Below are positions 43,020-57,200 of a stretch of 64,000 nucleotides of DNA, piece by piece (position 1 is the stretch's first letter; the number at the start of each line of letters is the position of its first letter). Origin of the DNA: Pectinophora gossypiella. Its lineage: Eukaryota; Arthropoda; Insecta; Lepidoptera; Gelechiidae. The DNA is taken from NCBI RefSeq assembly GCF_024362695.1, contig NC_065415.1:16409438-16473437 (forward strand), given 5' to 3'. The notes beneath the pieces are model-generated. The model was not told the origin of the DNA and did not search any database. It saw nothing but the letters and a program-made list of their open reading frames with translations. The position numbers and the translations under genes were made by a program.

Positions 43020-43221
43020 CTACTTGTAATTGAGCTGGCTCTTAATCTTTTTTATAGTTTGTAGCTTTGCATGTGCAGAGTGTAGCTTGTAAGTTGTCCA
43101 TAATAAATAAAATAAAATATAAAATAAAAAGGTAGGTACCTAATAAAATAATATGTTTATTTTATTTATTATGGACAACTTACAAGCTTAAAAGATTAAG
43201 AGCCAGCTCAATTACAAGTAG
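43020..43221. repeat. 202-bp foldback (inverted) repeat
   Basis: CTACTTGTAATTGAGCTGGC at the left end is matched by GCCAGCTCAATTACAAGTAG at the right. Inner arms AAGTTGTCCATAATAAATAA and TTATTTATTATGGACAACTT also pair. Looks like two tail-to-tail retroelement 3' ends. Confidence 0.75.
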
Positions 43222-43554
43222 TTCAGTTCTACGGGGATGAAATATAGCAATATTGGACGAGTTTTAATACGTCAAGTTTTCAACCTGACTTTATTAAATA
43301 ACGTCGTATTAAGGTTGTTTATTTACCTTCGTATCTATCCGATTCCACCTCACTTTGTATGAAGTGGCCATGTTATGACCCAGTAATAGTTTGTGTTGTT
43401 TTCCTCACACTATATATGGCAGTTGTGATCGACGCTCTGTGTATCGGTCACGGACAGTATATACCTACCACATAACATAACATAGTTATTAACTAGAAAT
43501 GCAACAAGCATTCTACATGTTCAATTAAGGATATTAGTGTACAGTCATGAACAA

Positions 43555-43693
43555 TATAACGTACCCACTTTAGGACTCTGTCGCACTAACATATTTGACA
43601 TTTAGTGAGACTTACAGTTCAATTTGTCAAAAAAGTTAATGTGACATGGTACCAAAGTGTATACATATAATAATGCTCGTGATCGTACCTAAA
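43555..43693 (+). mobile_element. MITE-like repeat (GTACCCACTTTAG family), plus copy
   Basis: GTACCCACTTTAGGACTCTG, CATATTTGACATTTAGTGAG and GGTACCAAAGTGTATACATA recur in inverted orientation at 44664-44805. Confidence 0.6.
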
Positions 43694-44663
43694 GTAGATG
43701 TTTGTCACGGGTTTTAAGTTAATATCCACATTTGTCTAAGTTACCGCCTTGGGCATATGCCTGTATGGTAACTTGTACTTGTAATTATTAGCTAAATAAA
43801 TAAATAAATGTTATAGACATTTTTCTTATTTAGATATTCGATTTGAATACTCGGGGCGGAGGGGCTCGGAAAACAAAACGTATCTAAAGCAAAATTGTAT
43901 GTAAGTATGTTATTGTAACAGCACGCAATGTAAGGACAGGTTTAACCAATTTTATTATTCTTAAAATCTTAATTATAATGCACAATACCGGGTTCTTGCC
44001 ACGTAAAAATCAGGGATATGAGACTCCCGATATTTTAACCATGATCACGAAATGACCGATAAAACCCTAAAGTTTTTCAAGTCTACTGGAAGAAAATGTT
44101 GCTGTCTTTTGTTTCCCTTGTGGTTATGAAATAGTGTTTTGTGCTGTTAAGTGCAAGTATTTCCTAAGTGAAAATAAATACCCAGTAGTTCTGCTCGTTA
44201 CCTTAACAACTAAATATACCTAGAAGTACTTATAATACTTTTTGATTTCTGTTTTGTGTGAATTTAACACACTTCTTGCATCTTGTTTGTTTTCGCCATG
44301 TCTTAGTACCATAGACTTGTCTCGACAGCATTCACTGCTTGGTTGAAATGTCTCCCCTTGATTGGTATCTGCGCAAAATAAACAAGTTAACTGGTTCTGT
44401 AGGTCGGATCCATCACGTGGTCACATGACACAGGATTGGGATCAAAGTGAAAGGTGACTCGAAACGCCTTTCCTTACGCATCCGTCCGCGATTAATACGT
44501 GTTAATTTGGATTTCGTTGAGGTACTGTTATAAAGGAGATGTATAGACTTTTTTACGCATGAAACTGTTTAATAACCATATTGAAAAATTGTAAACATAT
44601 AATTTCTTGCATTGTCTGGCGGATTTTTCTGCCGAGCAAATCGTAGATATTGACAGGTCTTAA

Positions 44664-44805
44664 TTTCGTACGGTCACTAGTACTAATATGTATACACTTT
44701 GGTACCGTGTCACATTAAGTTTTTGACAAATTAAACCGTAAGTCTCATTTAATGTCAAATATGATAGTGGGACAGGGTTCTCAATTGGGTACATACTTAC
44801 CTAAT
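44664..44805 (-). mobile_element. MITE-like repeat (GTACCCACTTTAG family), minus copy
   Basis: Reverse complement of 43555-43693, about 1 kb away. Includes CGTACGGTCACTAGTACTA and TATACACTTTGGTACCGTGT. Confidence 0.6.
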
Positions 44806-46626
44806 ATTACCCACTCATGATGACACTCTCGGCTATTACAGGATGTGAATTTACAAATACGTAATTAGGTTTAACTTTATGTGTCTGTTTACCAAAATAA
44901 TTTACATGTTTCCCAGCGATTCTATTATGTATATTTATACAATAATTATGCTTATCATTGAACTATGGACATGCTAAATGGTCATCTTTCCACGATTGTA
45001 TCTTTTCATGCCTAATGTAGGAGCTGAGAATATGTTTTCCGTGACGGATTTATATGCAAATGTATAACACTTATATAGGTATTAATAATACCTAATATTG
45101 TTTATTGTATACCTATTTAGAAAAAGTTATTGCTGTCGATATCTCTGTTGATAGATTCGATCTTTAATAAATGTGGTTAGAATAAAATAACATGAATAAA
45201 ATATGAGTCGCTGTAGAAAACCTATTAATTGGTGTTTGACGTAGGTGGTCGGAAGATATTCCATAATTAATAACTTTAATAGTTGTCCATGAGATATAGT
45301 ACATTGTAGAGCGTAGAAGCGGCAAGGGTTCCATCCACGCCAAGGGCAAAGTGAATTATAACGACGATATCGGAAAAGCGTGTTCGCTGCGTCTATTGGT
45401 CGAATCCCTCGAGATAATTCGCGTTGAACCCGTGCCGCGGGCGCTGTTCTAGGTAGCTATTGTATTATTTTGACGTAAATGCATATTATTACTCTTGGAC
45501 GAATCTACGAAATAACCCTACGAAACGTGATGAATTTTGTACGTTAATAGATAAAGGTATCTCACATTATGGGTTGGACAGTACATGTACGTCGACTTCT
45601 ACAACATGATGGGGGTGATAAGCATCATGTGTGACACATCTACTTACCTTCTGTTTATATTTTCATCCGCACCCTAGCATCAAATATTAGACCAACATGT
45701 TATCTACCACTACCACTTCATTGCGTGGTAAGTAGGTAGTTACTACCCTTTCCAACAAGTATTTATTTTTATCTGAACTTTGCGTATGGCCTTCAAAATA
45801 CGGGTCACACGGCTGATATTTCGAAAATGCTGGCCATAATGGTGGTTTATTTTTAAAGTGTTGTACATCGGGTTATTTTTAACGCACGTGAGTTGAACGC
45901 ACGACGCACGTGCGTGTGCGACGCTGCGTTGCGCGCTGCGGGCGAGAGCTTCCGCGATTGGTCGGTGTGGCTCTGACCTAATTCACACTGGTCGCATAGA
46001 ACGGTGGGTAAACTGTACGAGATGATAATTATGACTATCATTCAGACAGAGGTGACAGTCTTCTTCATCTTCTTGGACTATATACCTAAACCATTAGACG
46101 ACAATAACCAACCTGAACGTGACTCATCTATGGCGTGTCAGGCAGGATCAATAAAATATCTCACATGAGCATGCCATTTTCGCATACCGGTTTACCTACG
46201 TAAATAGATACAATTTAGGTATACCTACTGTCATTGGAAACAGACTGCCCGCCCACCGCGCCACGCCGCGCCGCGTGCGTTCCGAGCGGCCGGTTTGAAA
46301 CAGGCCTCGACTCCTCGTGGTTAAATGGTTAAAGCTGTTATCGAGGGTTAGCTCTGTCAGCGCCACTCGCCGGGTGCACGCGCGCGTGTTGTCACTACCG
46401 CGCACGCCGCGTGTCTCGACGCACATCGGGACCGAAACGGGTTGAAAAACACGATCGAATTTTAAATTCAAATAAAAATAAAAAAGAAATGGCAATAAAA
46501 TAAAGTACTAAGTCATAAATAAACGATTTATTCGGAATTTAAATTTAATTTCCATTCTTTTTTTTTGAAAAGCTCCTTTTGAGTTTTTATTGGGCAAGTG
46601 TACTAGCGAGTGTTGAGCCAGCAAGC

Positions 46627-46772
46627 ATGGGTACTGATGCTGTCGATGGAGCGTGGCTGGAAGGCTGGGGCAGGTGGCAGGCGCGGCTGGCGGCGCTGCT
46701 GGCGCTGCCTGTCCTGCTCACCGGCGTCTACGGCACCAACTACGTCTTCCTCGCTGCGCATACGCCTTACAG
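46627..46772 (+). CDS. SLC22-like (plus) exon 1
   Basis: MGTDAVDGAWLEGWGRWQAR, then TM1. Ends AHTPY plus a split Arg codon at donor gtactc (phase 2), the same junction as in the paralog. Confidence 0.88.
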
Positions 46773-48156
46773 GTACTCACATACGTACTCTTCGATTATT
46801 AACATTTTCTCTTTTTATCATGGAGGTCTCCTTTAAAATAAGTAGATATTACAGACGATTTTTTTTTCTAAAATCCAACTTAGGCAGACCTAAGTTTCCT
46901 GGCACAAGAAAATATTATTTTCGCAGTTACTGTATGTATTAGATTATACAGTCTGCCGCACCTACCAAACATAAAAAAATATTTATTAATGATTATTATT
47001 CGCGAATTTGCATAATATACCTACCTAACAACAATATTGAAGGAATATTTAGACAAGTGTTCCAAGGTTACGGTGCATCCACACTTGGGTACTTTAACTA
47101 CTACCGTAGCGTCCTTATTCTGTGTAACTACTAATACTTAGGTAGAGTACTTTTCTCAAAATGTAATTAAAGTTTTCAAAATAAGTAAGCAGATGTGAAG
47201 TGAGCTTTATTCGGCGGACGGTACAATCTTATTTTTATTTATCTACGTCGCAAAAGTTAGAATGTTACTGAAAGTTATCACCATGCAAAATGTTCTGCAA
47301 AAAGTAACTTCGGTGTGGGCGCACTATTATAAGAAATCTATTTTGATTAAGTTTTGCCAACCTCGAGTTAACGCTAACGTACGGAGAATATGGAGATACC
47401 TATGGCAGGGACAATAATATAATTAATAAATTACTCCAACATAGTTTAAATTGTAAAGTAGTCGTTTAAATTGTACGTCCTGATAATGAATAACTAATGT
47501 CCCTAGTGTACCTAATGTACCTAAACAAAGATTTAAAGTGTAACTATGTTACCTACTGAATAAAGATATTTTTGAATTTGAATTTGAATATAATTCTAGG
47601 TAAGTATATTGTGGTAAAATATTGTTAATAAAATACCTAAACCTACCAGGAAAAGGTAATGACTACACAGTGCACATGATTTAAAGTTTAACCTAACAAA
47701 AAATACCTAGTGTTTCGATCTAAATTATCTATCTAGAGAGAGCTTTCAGCGCTTCCCATTTGTCCGGCCAAGTAGTTAATGCCATCTGAGGCAAAACTAC
47801 TATAAGTCACGTCAAATAAAAAGATCTAAATGAAATAAAACTCAATCCAAATCGAGACCTTCAACCATCTACCGTTTCTGGGAATTGCGAAATATATTTA
47901 ATTTGACATTGTTTTGTGTGACTCATTGCTAAAGTTATACATAAATTGACATGTAAAGTATGAAAAATACCTAACACCTGCCTGGGGTGTGGAGCACGTG
48001 ATACGACATGCCGGGTAAGTAGACAACAAAACGAGATGGGCAGACGTCATGTAAAAAGATCTGCGTTTCTGCAATATTTCCGCAGACGGCACCTCAGAGC
48101 GAGGTGGAAAGAAAAGACGCAAAATGCAGAATCCACCATCACGTGGAATGGGGAGA

Positions 48157-48211
<55 letters not shown>

Positions 48212-51200
48212 AGAAGGTAAATAAATAAGGACTTCATTATTTCCCTAGCGTTATCCCGTTTTTGACAGGGTCCGCTTACCTAACCTGGATAAATTAGCAG
48301 CTGAAATAGGTAGGCACCTAATTAATGAAATTGATTTATAATTAATTAATGTTAATTCACATATTACTACTGTACAAGGATTGTCTTGAAAGCTATTATT
48401 AGTGTATCTAACTTAGGTACCTACCGACGTATTTTTAAAAGAGTAAAACTAGGTCCCAACTTACTATTTGGGTGAGACTAAAATAAGCTGTGAGATAAGA
48501 AATCGGTTCTGGGAAGTTAAATCGATCTTTTTTTCGCTCTGTTAGGTATATATGAACCTATCGCGTATATCAGCATAATATATTTACACTGACTGTTAAT
48601 GTGCACAGCTGAACGGTACGTAAACTGTGATGCAGACTTTTTTTCACGTGACTTTTTGTAGTGATGGCAAATATTTGGGTGCTGAGGTGCTGAGGGGATA
48701 AACGTCGACCACGCCAGGGTCGATATCGGATTTTATTGGGAATTGAAGAAGGTAAAACCACAAATCGGAAGGATACTCTTAGTAACGGTAATAATAAATA
48801 CTTTCTTTCTTTCTTCTTTCTTTCTAATGGCGACATAATTAACTAAAACTCATAATTAAGCTAAAAAACTAAAAAATAATAGGTAATTATAGTTAAATAA
48901 GATTGCAGATATTTCTTCAACAAACTGATATTTTTTTCTTAAGTCTAAGAAAATCGTCAAGTTAGAAGGAACGTGAATCCCGTAAGTGAGCCGACTTTAC
49001 CGCCATTCTCACATTGATAAGCTTGGACCACTCGATAATTTATCATTTCCTCTCCTCTCCGACCATCCGTGGACCGTGTAAAGCCAATGCAACAAAATCA
49101 TCCTTGTCACTTATTCGCATCGTGCACGGAGAACTTAGTCCACTGCTAAATAACCAGTGGTCATTATCTGTATGTACATAGTTCGCACGCGCGGCCATCC
49201 GCAGATAAACAGTGATAACCGCGGCTTTTAGTGATTTATCACAGCCACAGGTCACCCTGTGTCGGCAATTAATTTGGCCCGGTTACATCCAGTACCCAGT
49301 CGGCCATTTCTACTGACCCTCGGGAACCTTGTTTCCTAATCGCCATAATAAGATGATTAAGCAAGACGTCTACAAAGAGTTGTGGCTATAGTTACAAGTT
49401 AGGTACCTATACCTACTTTTTGTGGTTGAATAAACTTATTTTTATTTATTTCTTTTATTTTATTTAGGTATTAAGTTATCATGCGTGAACTTTAATTTTT
49501 TTAGATTAACTTTGTAGGACACACCAAAATATCTGTGAAATTGTTTTGCAAAAGTAAAGATAACTTTCGATATACTTAATATATATTTTAATGAAACTTT
49601 ATTGTTTCTTTAATTGGTATGTTATCAAATCAAATCAAATCAAATCAAATCAAATCAAATCAAATCAAATCAAATCAAATCAAATCAAATCAAATCAAAT
49701 CAAATCAAATCAAATCAAATCAAATCAAATCAAATCAATTTATTTGCGAGAACACATAGAATACAAAAAAGGTGGTAAAATAATTTAAATAACAATGTTA
49801 AGATGTGTTCGGCCTGCATGCAGGCGTACAAATATACATAAGAAAATAAAAAATAAAGAAATGGTACATTGAAAGAAAATTATAGAAAATATACTTATTA
49901 TTAAAAAATTACAAAATTTATTTATTTTTATGTTCAAAATATTCCTTCAAATTATAGTAACATTTGTCCATAAGCCATCTTGTATCTTGGATTATCAATT
50001 GGTATTTTAAGTGTTTTATTTTTGTTTTTAGTTCTAGTTAACCAAGTCAGTCTAAACATAAGTAGGTAAATAGTAAATGGGGTCATTTTATTTTCGAATA
50101 ATTGCGTAATCAGCCTGTAATGTCTTAACCAAACTAGGGATCACAAAGTGATTTTTGTGCTGTGTCCAACCGGGAACCCGGTCATGTTGATCAAAAACAT
50201 TCAAATTATGATGATGTTTGCAATATTAAAGTGTAGGTGTTCTCATAGGTATCGACGATCATCAATAGCCGCGTATAGTGGCTACATCTCACGCGCGGGT
50301 TATCGTCGAAGTGTAAATTAATTCCTTGTTCATACATAACCAGTTCTGCGCGACGTGTTCGCTATCCTGTTTTCTTCACTGCATTCATTCCATTCAATTG
50401 ATAAATTATTTATTAAATTGCTTTATCTTTTACGACAATATGCCGGTTGTTGTAAAGAGGTTATTCGTAATGGAATTGCTTGTAAGGTGAATAGTTAGTA
50501 TCTGTAACGCCACTTTTTATCGCAGACTTTAGATCGTAGACCACCACCACCAACTATCACGTTGGACTAACAGAAAGCTGTGGTGTGAATACTTAGTTCA
50601 TCTTGAGATGGATGTACCTCTGACCCTATTGAGATATGTTGTGTTCACTGTAGTACAGTATGTACCTACATATTCTATGGCGTATTTATCAGTGCTGCAT
50701 GAAGGACGCCGTGCCATACTGGCTGACAAAGCTCTCGCTTCTTATCCTCTTCCTGTGCAGTCAGGTCTCACTCCTCGTTGTCCTGTCCTGGTCCTCACCA
50801 CCCACTGAGTACTTTATGGGATAATGCAGCCCACACACCACCACGTTGTACCTTATACCCACGTCTGTGACTTTTATTTGATGTCAGAATCCTTATTGCC
50901 ATATTGGGATGCGGAGGTGCGGTCAATAACCTGTGTGTTCTCGCATGTATAATTCACGTTGTAAAATGTTTTGGTTTAGGAATACCTACTTACCATTACC
51001 GTGTGACTCTATAGCTTTTTTAATAGTAATAGTGATTCCCGGTAGAATCCCAGTTCGGGCTCTAAACCACTGAATTCGTCTTTATGATATATGGATATCA
51101 TGTGGTTTTTAGGATTTGGCAATAATGGCTGGTTAATTGCAATAGGCTCGCCTCTATTATATGGGACTCAAACACTGCTGGCGAGGAGTGTATGTATATA

Positions 51201-54200
51201 CCTCTACCTATCCCTCCGGGGATGCAGGCTATGTTGTTACGTTACTCATTAATCTGAGTTATGTTATAGAATATCGAACGGCAACTCTCCGCTCCCCACC
51301 AGCGTCTGAGTTAGGTTTACCTCACCCCCCTCGAACATAATTTAGCCTTGAATCGTATGGTGTCAGACGTCACACACACATGTGCGCGTGTACGATAATG
51401 TCAATGTGTGGTGTCTGTGTAAAACGAGGTTGTTTGTATGAAGTGTCCGGGGTGTGGTTATGTTAAACGTAGGTACGTACTTACACCATTCCGAGTACAT
51501 TCCACTAGCTACACATGCCACCTTCATCGTCCCCATAAGGTCCCAAACAGGTAAATTTACGTAATATTATTCCATTCGATAATTATGATTCACATTGCAA
51601 GTAAATAAAGCCAATAACGTCGTATACAGACCTCAAGTTGAGTCAGCGGCGCCGGCGCCGGTGTAGCGTATATAAATGGTAATATGCGGCGTCATTACCA
51701 ATCCCTTTCAATGAACAACTCCTTGTAACAATTCACGACCTAAAGACCTTTTCATACCGAAGCCAGATCTAAAGACTTAGATCAAACACTTAGTATTGGC
51801 GTTCTACTTTAAAGTTGCTGTTCTCTTAACTTGAACAGAAAAGGGTTAGGTAGGATTCCTCTATTCCCGTTGGCCCCTGTTTCTCCATCACTGGGGGGAT
51901 ATCGGTAAAAAAGTGTTACTATCTAAGTACTTGCGGCGGGCCATACTACTAAAATCGTCGCGTTGTCCACATCGCTACTGAAATTTCCACGTCAATTCTG
52001 CTTCTATAAAGGTAATTTACAGAGAGAAAAGAGAGGGATGTTTATATCATAAAACTGCACACACAAAAATCAAGCATAAAATAAAGAAAGAAACAATAAG
52101 ATATTGCATTAAAAACAAAAATTATAAACAAAACATATAATACAAAAGTTGTGTGCGGTTAGGAAAAAGGGTCAGTATGGAGCAAGCGCTGTTTTTCTGC
52201 CGCCCCTTTTCGTCATTCAAATCCCCAAGCAAAGATACCTTCTCCTGACATCGGTATCCAAACTTTCCATTCCCTCCATCTGTGTCTGTTCCCACAGCGG
52301 CTGAATGTCTGCATTCACACGTTATCAGCTGATAACGCCTGTTGACATTGCCGGCCAGCTCAACGGTCGCTGTCATCTAAGCTCGAGCTTATCAGCTCCC
52401 GAAATAACCAACACCTTCCGACCGTTGCTCTGCGACGTGAGATCTAGTTCCCGGACGTTGATCTAGTTAGAACGCCAAATTCTAAAAGGTTGTTAACCAC
52501 TGCATGACTAGACGCCTATTAACAGTAACATGCGCACGCGGTTGTTAATGCTGCGTCAGTGCATACGATGTCACTAGGAGAGATGTACACTCTTTAGATT
52601 CTCCACTCATATTATGCTCTTGGATATGTCGTGGCCAGATCTTAGAATTGATCATTTCATGAAATGGTCGAACACATCATGAAATGATACACCACTTTTG
52701 ATGACGAGATGCTCAGTTACAGCGTTTGATCAAAACCCAAGTCGCGCACTAAAGGTCACACAAGTTACTATTGTTTACCATGTGCGAGTACGCTCAAGGA
52801 GAACTTAAATGAAAACACAGATCTACCGCGCCCTAATCCATAACAGATTGTTTATTTATATCTTCTAGGCCCAATAACTAAGGCGCGACCAGTTAGCTAC
52901 TTGCTACTTAATAGCAAGTTACTTTAGTCCACTGCATTACGTGTTCGCGAGTTTATTAAAGCTATATATAAATAGTCGAGTGCATAAGGCAAGTATACTG
53001 GAAAACTATTTCAATAATAATTCGCTTTTAGTATTTATCTCTGGTTTTGTAAGACTGTTCATTAGTTTATTTATATTTTACTTAAGTAAGTTGTAGTCTT
53101 TTATTGGTATGGGAAAGTGATTACACTATTTATGTTTATACAATAACTAATTGTTATCGTTTCTCGCTAGTCTGTTGTTGAATCAGCAAATAATACGTCC
53201 AGAGTCTAGGCAGGACTGTTCATGACTTAGATAACAAATAAATAAATACTAAGTCATACTAAAGGAGTCCCGCGATGTTAAATAACAATATTTACAGAGC
53301 GTCGCGTCGCCACGCAATCTGCTGAGCACATGTCGCGCAGACCTACTAGTAACGAATTATTGCGTTGACAAGACTCCCCGAACGGCGATTCTCGCTACGG
53401 CGAGTCTCTTTACGGCTTTTTTTTTGACGTGACTTATTGTAGATTTGCCGCAGATGGCATTAACTACTTGGCCGGACAAATGGGGAGCGTTGAAGGCTCT
53501 CACCCGGTACAACGTTTAAGACAACAGGCCTGAGGGTGCCCAGTAGGGCGCGAACCTCGGCTCAGGGCGTCGTATGAGAGGAAAAATAAATGAAAGAATT
53601 AATCGACCCTAGTGGGTCGATAGCGATAAGCGCTGAATGAGGGAAATCGTGGACCACGCCGGCGGGGTCGGTATCGGGGTCCTGAAGTGTTTGGTTTGGT
53701 TCTCTTTACGGCAAGAGGCTTGACGTCCCTCGGTTTTTTTTTGTATAGTACAGTCATGGTAAAGACTGTTTGGAAATCAGCTTTTCATCAATTCGAAAAT
53801 GTTTTTTTACGAATTAAACCAGCAACACTAAAATAAGAAAAGCCGCCATAGCGGGAATCCCCGTTCGGGAAGTCGCTGTCAATGCTACAATTCCTAGTAA
53901 CTAGTGTCGTCTTCATACATGCTACAGATCAGCATAGTGATATAGCGGGTCCAAACATTCTTTGACTTTTCTGTTTTCCTTCACGACGTTTGTCTTCTCT
54001 TTAATTTGTTCCATATGAGCTCTTCTTGGTCTTCCCTTTCCTATCTTATTAATTGTCCAATCATCTTCCGTCCTGTCCTCAATAACTCTATCTAATCCTC
54101 AAATCCTTTTCGGTGGTAGCTAACCGCCTCCGTGGCGAGATGAGTTATATCAGAAGCCTTTAGCGGATTAATAATAACCGTGATACTAGGATTGATAAGG

Positions 54201-57200
54201 TTGGTAATGCACCTCACAACCCACACGATAGAAGAAGAAGGTGACAAATATGTTCAGTAGTGCTTGATACATAGCAAAGTATGGTCATGACAGTCCCATT
54301 GCTCCTTAATTTCTTTGGATGTAAATTAAAGTGTTTTTAAAAACAACCGGTTAAAGCCGTTACCTACTTTGGCATGCCTAGAGGTGGCTCTGTTCACCAC
54401 GTTGGCGTATAAACCGGTATCATATTTGCAGATGTTACTGAGGAAAGCGAACGTCCGCCATTTTTGACCGTTGAGTTTTACACCACTGGTTTTTCTAGTT
54501 CTTAAATTAAATTCAAAATTATTACCGCCAAGAAGGACATAACTGAGTGGATTGAAAATACGCAACTGTAGGTCGATAAATCTATCTTACAGGAAGAGAA
54601 AGGTGACCGAAACTAAGTGAGTCATTGTTCTGGATTTTTTTAGGCGAATGTACTCATTTCTAAATAAACCGGGTTTCAATCAACCAATTTGTTACCAATG
54701 ATAAGTTACCTATTGAAAAACATACCTACTCAAACTCAAAAATGTCTTGGTAACAGTTAAACTTTAGATTGTTTTGTAAAAATATTTTTGTCGAACGTCT
54801 CATCCGCCTAAAACTACTGCAGCTTCTCACAACGTGTCTCGGTAAAACTACTGGGAATAGGGGATATAGTCGGGGAAAATAAATTGCAAGAATAATCTCT
54901 GCACAGGGTAGATGTTCTTGATAATTAGTATTTGTAAGATATTAGGCATAACGTTGTTTTATGTAACAGATGGAAATGTTTGTTGATAGACAATGTAAAC
55001 AACAAGACATGATTAGTGAAGCGTGTTTGTGACACTGCGGGCCACGCTGGGGCCACGCCACTGCTTCAAACACCTCCATATTCAAATGAGGTTCCCAACC
55101 TCGGTTTGACAGCCAATTATTTATTGAACGTCTCAGGTAACTATTCAATTTATTTGCGATAAAAAGCAACAAACTTGTCGCTGTGTGCTTATCGTATCAC
55201 TTTTGGAGTTGCCAACGCCAATATGGCTACGTATTTGCACTTGGAGTAAAATTATTGAAGTCATTGAACGGGAAATTGGTGCTAATACAAATCAGTGAGT
55301 AGAAGGTATGTATGTAGGTACCTACCTAGTTAGAATACAACGTCCTATATATACATGCGGAAGTCTCCGGAGTCTATTTACGGACGAATGATCTTTGCGG
55401 CTTTTTCTGCCACTACTATATATACTTAAAACCGATTTATGTTGGACCCACTTACGTATACAATTATAGTTCTTTTGTAATCTATATAGAAAATCACCCG
55501 TTAAGCTCGTGTTAAGTTATGACAAATTCAAGAAAAAAAAACAATTGATGGTTGTAGTTTTAACTGGATTTTTCCAGCAACCATGACATTCTTTGTCCTT
55601 GAACTTGGGTTTCTGTAACAATGGACAGACAGACTGGTGACGCGGAAAAAATATTTTTATTAGATTAGAGGTAATTCGGCGTAAGTACGAGTAGGTACAT
55701 GTGGTTTGTTTGTTTACAAGGACTGTCACGTGTTCAGTTCGTGATCGGTGTGATATAATCACTCGCCGACCGCCGTTATAGTCTGGTGTCTCCAGTTTGT
55801 TTCATGCTTTTACATAAAGCGAAAACTTTCTCTCAGTCCAGTCTCAGGTAGAAACAGCCGCGAGTGTGCACAAAATAAGTTGCAGGGACTTCTACTAGTA
55901 GACGATGAAGATATTTTATAATTAAAGTAGGTAACCAGAGACTGTAACTTGTCTTCTTATGTTTTATTATAAATGATTTTTTCTTCTTCTCTTGTGTGGG
56001 TTGTGTGAGGTCAGTATCAGTGATCGACTTGACAACCGGTGCAGCTTTTCTGCTGTATAAACTGACTGCGCCAAATAAGGAATACAGTTCTTCTATCCTT
56101 GTCTTAATACAAAAAAGAAGATGACCAAAGACCGTTTATCACTGGTTCTAAACTTAACCAAAGGCCCTAAGACAGGTTCGACCTCGTCTGTCCTGTCCTT
56201 GGCCAGTGACCGACCTTGCCTCACCGCCGCCACCCAGGCTGTGGCCACCCAGGACCACAAACACTTAACTATACCTACCATAAAACCTGGAACCATATAG
56301 GTCGGTAGTGGGTGAGCCCAGTTCTGTAAACACCAAAGACGCGGCGGCCGCGACCTGCCCATGTGCACATTGACATTGACCGTTTTAAAACACATTTGTT
56401 TGTATAATTGATACAAAGAATATAATAATACATTCGCAATATTATGGCATACACAAACGTGAATGAGACTCATTCACCTACGATTCATTTTAAAAAGACC
56501 GTCTTTAATGAAATGTGAAGTAGGTATCTTTAATCGTATAAGCATAAGTACCTAATATAATACCTACATATGCTTCTGAGATGTTATGGGAGCGAATAAA
56601 AACAGGACACGTTCAACTGAATGGACATGTCGTAAAATCCGACAGAGGGGTTGTCTTTCTAACATCTGATCCTTGTCACCATGTATAAGCCTACCTTACC
56701 ATATTTCAAAGTCTATATGATTATTTCAAGTTTATTATATTGTCAGAACAGCCTCCGTGGTCTAGTGGTTAGAGCGTTAGGCTCACGATCTGGAGGTCCG
56801 GGTTCGATTGCCGATGGGGACATTGTCGAAATCACTTTGTGAGACTGTCCTTTGTTTGGTAAGGACTTTTCAGGCTTGAATCACCTGATTGTCTGAAAAA
56901 GTAAGATGATTCCGTGCTTCAGAGGGCACGTTAAGCCGTTGGTCCCGGCTATTAGCCGTAAAAACACCTCCACCAACCCGCACTGGAGCAGCGTGGTGGA
57001 GTATGCTCCATACCCCCTCCGGTTGATTGAGGGGAGGCCTGTGCCCAGCAGTGGGACGTATAGTATAGGCAGTTTATGTATATTGTCAGAAATCAAGTAA
57101 ATGCAAAGAGAGCTTCGCCCATCAATTCTGCTGATATTACTTTTAAACATAAACAACCTCTGCGAAAACCGGCTTGACACCAATTCTAGATTATTAATGG

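Larger units (their letters stand above)
40738..46626. other. Spacer between divergent SLC22-like genes
   Basis: 5.9 kb that must hold both promoters. Repeats at 42147-42262, 42543-42872, 43020-43221, 43555-43693 and 44664-44805. GC-rich patches at about 45880-45960 and 46230-46440; the latter probably belongs to the promoter or 5' UTR of the plus-strand gene. Nothing recognised in 40800-42140 or 44830-45870. Confidence 0.55.

Noticed and set aside
48036..48224. Arg/Glu-rich open frame
   Set aside because: Produced by the (GA)n microsatellite.
49591..49788. Open frame made of repeated KSNQI
   Set aside because: Translation of the CAAAT pentanucleotide array.
56750..56822. tRNA gene at the head of SINE copies (also 31632, 62911, 42543)
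   Set aside because: Only A- and B-box-like blocks are tRNA-like; the acceptor stem does not close and each is followed by SINE body and target duplication.
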